Shown here one piece after another: positions 61,216 to 64,000 of a stretch of 64,000 nucleotides of DNA. Origin of the DNA: QQVM01 sp035341855 (GTDB lineage Bacteria > Bacteroidota > Bacteroidia > AKYH767-A > 2013-40CM-41-45); contig DAOQWA010000012.1 of the NCBI GenBank assembly GCA_035341855.1, positions 1 to 64,000 on the forward strand, read 5' to 3'. A program made the translations under genes and the position numbers. Every line of letters begins with the position of its first letter. Position 1 is the first letter of the stretch. The notes under the pieces are model-generated. The model was not told the DNA's origin. It saw only the letters and a list, made by a program, of their open reading frames with translations, and searched no databases.

Positions 61216-63510
61216 CTAGTCTTGTTTTAGCATTAGAACTGAACGAACAAATGTTTTGCTTCGTAATTCTACCAGATACAAACCATTAGCTAATTCCTTC
61301 CCGGCACGAATAGTCCCGGTTTTGTTTTCTATTGCCTCCAACATGCGTCCGCTTTGATCATAAACATATAAACTCAGATTTTCATCCGTTTCTATATTAA
61401 AAGTGCTACTGAACGGGTTGGGGTATAAAACTATTGCATCTTTCATGCCGGCTGATGGCTCAAGACCTGTACAAATATCCAGGGTCACTTCAATAGTATC
61501 TTTGCCAATACATGAAAAACTATTTGATACACTAACCCTGAATGAAAATGTTCCTGTACCTCTTCCATTAGTATCAACTGTTATCACCTGAGTATTCTGT
61601 CCGGTGTTCCATAGATAGCTTGAAAATCCTGCACCTGCATCCAATTCTAAACTTTCATTTTGACAAATAGTTGTATCTGGTCCCAAACTAACAACAGGAA
61701 CTGCATTTACCACGATATTCTGTGTATCTCTGCCTGCACAGGTATTTGAATCAATATAAGTGTAAATGATTGGGTGCGTTCCTGCACCTGCAATACCGGT
61801 GTAAAAGGTAGTTCCCCCTACTGCATTCCCGCTGTAAGTTCCACCACTTGGCATACCGGAGTTTAAGCTTACCGGTCCGGTGTTGGCACAAACACTTGCA
61901 AATGTCCCTAATGTAACCTCCGGAGAGCTATTAACCATAATGACAGATGTGTCTGTATTCACACAACCGTTTGAATTTGTATATGTATAGGTAATTGTAT
62001 GAAGACCTGTATCAGCAACAGCAGGTGAAAACACATTAGAACTCACCCCATCGCCACTATAAACACCACCGAGAGGATTGCCTCCGCTGAGTGTAAAAGG
62101 GCTAGCACTTTTGCATACATCACTAAGCGAATTAAATGTCACAGAAGGCAATCCGCCAACTTGCAGGGTTCCTGTAGTTGAGTCAGAACAACCTGATGCA
62201 TTGGTAAAACGATATGCTATGGTATGTGTGCCTACTCCTGCAACACCAGGATCAAATTCACCGGCACTAACCCCGGGACCTGAATATACTCCTCCTGTAG
62301 GAGTTCCTCCGGTCAATGCAAATGGAGCTGCGTCAATACAAACAACGGCAAATGTAGCCAGGCTGACAGTTGGTGATGCATTAACTGTGATAGACGAACT
62401 GGCAGAACTCGAACAACCGTGGGAATCGGTATATTCATAGGTGATCGTGTGTGTTCCGGTTCCTGCATCTACAGGATCAAAAACACCTCCGCTGACTCCG
62501 CTTCCACTATAGCTTCCTCCGCTGGGACTACCACCACTTAAAGTCACTTCTCCGGCATTATAACATCTGTTGGGAAATGATGATAAGGTTACCGTTGGCA
62601 AGCTGTATACGATAAGAGTTCTTGTAGCAAAATTCGAACATCCCTGAACATTCGTATAAGTATAGGTAATCGTATGAAAACCCGTTCCTGCATCATCTGC
62701 GCTAAAGGTGTTTCCACTCACACCTGGACCACTATAAACGCCTCCCGATGGAGAGCCTCCACTGAGTGTACGCGGGTCATCATCAATACATGAACTGGGT
62801 TGTGATGCAAGCGATACGGTTGGTTTTGGATTTACAGTCAATGTTATTCTTTCATAAGCCTGACAACCTGAACCATCAGTACCTAAGACCGAATATCTTG
62901 TTGTTGCACTCGGTGAAGCAACTACAGACGGACCAACAGTAGTTGACAAACCACTTCCCGGCGACCAAATATAAGTACTGGCACCAGAAGCATCCAAATT
63001 GACTGAAGAGCCAGAACATAACACTGTATCGGATGCTGTGATTTCAATCGATACTCCAAATGGAATAGTATCTGCTTCAGGATAAATTGAAGTAAGATAA
63101 TCACTTCCTCCTCCTGTGCCGTTAAACTCGAAAATCGCAAAATAGTAGGTCTTGTTTGCATTTAGGGCCGTTACAGTGACGCTACTTCCGGTTGCACTAT
63201 ATACTACATAATTATTGCTTCCAAGATCGGTCCCTGAACCAAATATATTTCCTGCAACATAACCGACTCCATCAACAGGGAAACTACTCACAGGACTTCC
63301 GGATGAACCAACAACTAATCTCCTCGTACCGTCTCCCTGCACCCAACTGATGTCGACTTCATTGCAATTGCTAACCGATAAAGTCATCAGGGAAGAAGGA
63401 ATGGTAGGCTCCACAGCCTGACTATTATTTACACTACCGAATATTGAAAGGATAATTAAAAGAAACAAACTGAGGGTGGTTGTATCTTTTTTAATAGAAA
63501 CTGGTTTCAT
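61216..63510 (-). CDS. T9SS-sorted adhesin-like protein with five 75-residue repeats
   Basis: This 764-residue exported protein has a signal peptide (TLSLFLLIILSIFGSVNN). An FN3-like domain lies at about 35-150 (YVVYSATGSSVTVTALNANKTYYFAIFEF, in its core ALNANKTYYFAIFEF). A PKD/Ig-like domain follows (VLCSGSSVNLDASGASTYIWSPG). Five tandem repeats of exactly 75 residues occupy 230-604, each with GGVYSGPGVS-like, AGTGTHTITYTYT-like and NGCS-like segments and a conserved cysteine pair. A further Ig-like domain (about 605-685) precedes a type A sorting domain (VLYPNPFSSTFN...ANGLYLVEL). It is probably a surface or secreted adhesin. It converges on the DUF2779 gene. Confidence 0.85.
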   Translation of the reverse strand: MKPVSIKKDTTTLSLFLLIILSIFGSVNNSQAVEPTIPSSLMTLSVSNCNEVDISWVQGDGTRRLVVGSSGSPVSSFPVDGVGYVAGNIFGSGTDLGSNNYVVYSATGSSVTVTALNANKTYYFAIFEFNGTGGGSDYLTSIYPEADTIPFGVSIEITASDTVLCSGSSVNLDASGASTYIWSPGSGLSTTVGPSVVASPSATTRYSVLGTDGSGCQAYERITLTVNPKPTVSLASQPSSCIDDDPRTLSGGSPSGGVYSGPGVSGNTFSADDAGTGFHTITYTYTNVQGCSNFATRTLIVYSLPTVTLSSFPNRCYNAGEVTLSGGSPSGGSYSGSGVSGGVFDPVDAGTGTHTITYEYTDSHGCSSSASSSITVNASPTVSLATFAVVCIDAAPFALTGGTPTGGVYSGPGVSAGEFDPGVAGVGTHTIAYRFTNASGCSDSTTGTLQVGGLPSVTFNSLSDVCKSASPFTLSGGNPLGGVYSGDGVSSNVFSPAVADTGLHTITYTYTNSNGCVNTDTSVIMVNSSPEVTLGTFASVCANTGPVSLNSGMPSGGTYSGNAVGGTTFYTGIAGAGTHPIIYTYIDSNTCAGRDTQNIVVNAVPVVSLGPDTTICQNESLELDAGAGFSSYLWNTGQNTQVITVDTNGRGTGTFSFRVSVSNSFSCIGKDTIEVTLDICTGLEPSAGMKDAIVLYPNPFSSTFNIETDENLSLYVYDQSGRMLEAIENKTGTIRAGKELANGLYLVELRSKTFVRSVLMLKQD
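61699..62823 (-). repeat. Five tandem 225-base coding repeats
   Basis: The block encodes residues 230-604 of the adhesin-like protein. Each unit is 75 codons with no length change; shared core GG(S/T/N)P(S/T)GG(V/S)YSG then G(V)S and AGTGxHTI. The units differ at many positions, so they are old duplications rather than a recent expansion, except that the central GGV/SYSG and THTIxYxYT parts stay close. Confidence 0.85.
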
Positions 63511-63776
63511 GATTGGTTTGATTGGTCATTGGGTCAGAATTCTTCTTACTAATTTGAGAGTGGAAAGTTCCGTTTTATCTGTATTGATTTCTTGTTTTAA
63601 GATGATAGATCCTCTACGAAATTCGGATCATTCAGGATAGCATCGCCGGAAGCACTCATTGAGTAGCCATCTTCTCCTGCATCCGGAATATTAAATATAC
63701 TCAAAATTAGAATTCCTCCAAGGCTATTTGGATGAAACAAATGCTTTACAAATGAAAAATCATGAATTTCCTGAAA

Positions 63777-64000
63777 CTAGGCTGCCAAGGACAACAACTC
63801 AACAATGTTTAATGGCTTCTTGAGATAATTCAATACATATGGGTTTCTGATAGCCCGGTAGTAGTCGATCAAATCTGTTGAAGATGTTAACATGATGATA
63901 CTGGTATTAAATCGAATTGAAGGGTCCAGATCTTCAAACAATTTCAAAAACCCAAAACCGTCAATACCCGGCATTTTTATGTCCAAAAATACAAGGTCCG
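63777..64000 (-). CDS. Response-regulator receiver domain, 5'-truncated by window edge
   Basis: The frame is open to the right edge: codons before the nominal start read DLVFLDIKMPG, the phosphoacceptor segment of a receiver domain (Asp in FLD), so the gene begins outside the window. The visible 73 residues continue with IDGFGFLKLFEDL, then SIIMLTSSTD (the conserved Thr/Ser), and VLNYLKKPLNIVELL with the conserved Lys-Pro. It ends soon after the KP motif, so no output domain follows; it is a stand-alone CheY-like receiver. The cognate histidine kinase is not in the window. Confidence 0.85.
   Translation of the reverse strand, partial: DLVFLDIKMPGIDGFGFLKLFEDLDPSIRFNTSIIMLTSSTDLIDYYRAIRNPYVLNYLKKPLNIVELLSLAA

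Overview
The window is a 64 kb stretch of an AT-rich, gene-dense Bacteroidota chromosome. The assignment rests on several independent signs. At least six secreted proteins end in a type IX secretion (T9SS) type A sorting domain. The T9SS component PorZ is present, joined to recO. There is a DUF5686 outer-membrane protein, a WG-repeat protein, a short-chain L-threonine dehydrogenase and a CrtZ-type carotenoid hydroxylase. Start codons mostly lack Shine-Dalgarno sequences, several are TTG, and the Bacteroidota -7 promoter box TAnnTTTG recurs upstream of genes. I cannot name the species. No rRNA, tRNA, CRISPR array, insertion sequence or prophage was recognised.

Layout. 1-5 kb: the 3' part of a YgiD-type extradiol dioxygenase, two small membrane proteins, a secreted SGNH/PKD protein, a DUF4256 protein and a DinB-like protein. 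5-17 kb: a triple-CUB T9SS protein, dxs, asnS, a small beta-barrel-like protein, a SulP anion transporter, then a minus-strand run of threonine dehydrogenase, cysS and a glutaminyl-cyclase-like lipoprotein. 17-25.5 kb: a surface-glycan block with two large GT-C-like membrane proteins, a GT9 glycosyltransferase, a methyltransferase and a further polytopic protein. 25.5-36.9 kb: porZ-recO, a flippase-like membrane protein, scpA, a secreted T9SS protein, an ArsC-like protein with an EamA exporter, yicC-gmk-nadD, and a PLP-dependent sulfur enzyme. 37-46.8 kb: an M43 metalloprotease followed by a strong terminator, a beta-barrel-like protein, polA, a WG-repeat protein and a DEAD-box RNA helicase.

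46.8-53.8 kb is the most unusual region. A phytoene-desaturase-like flavoenzyme diverges from a tightly overlapping cassette of acyl carrier protein, condensation/WS-DGAT-like acyltransferase, FAD-dependent oxidoreductase and AMP-forming acyl ligase. A sulfotransferase gene converges on the end of the cassette. There is no ketosynthase. The simplest reading is that the ligase charges the carrier protein with an acid, the flavoenzyme oxidises it, and the acyltransferase moves it to an acceptor; the product is unknown. 53.9-58.2 kb follows with an outer-membrane protein, a small secreted protein, CrtZ and a DUF218 lipoprotein.

58.5-64 kb: a WYL-domain regulator precedes a protein that combines a Cas4/RecB-like nuclease, a four-cysteine cluster and a DUF2779 exonuclease-like domain, which is a possible defence or DNA-repair pair. 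The window ends with a T9SS adhesin containing five exact-length 75-residue repeats and the C-terminal half of a response-regulator receiver domain that runs off the edge.
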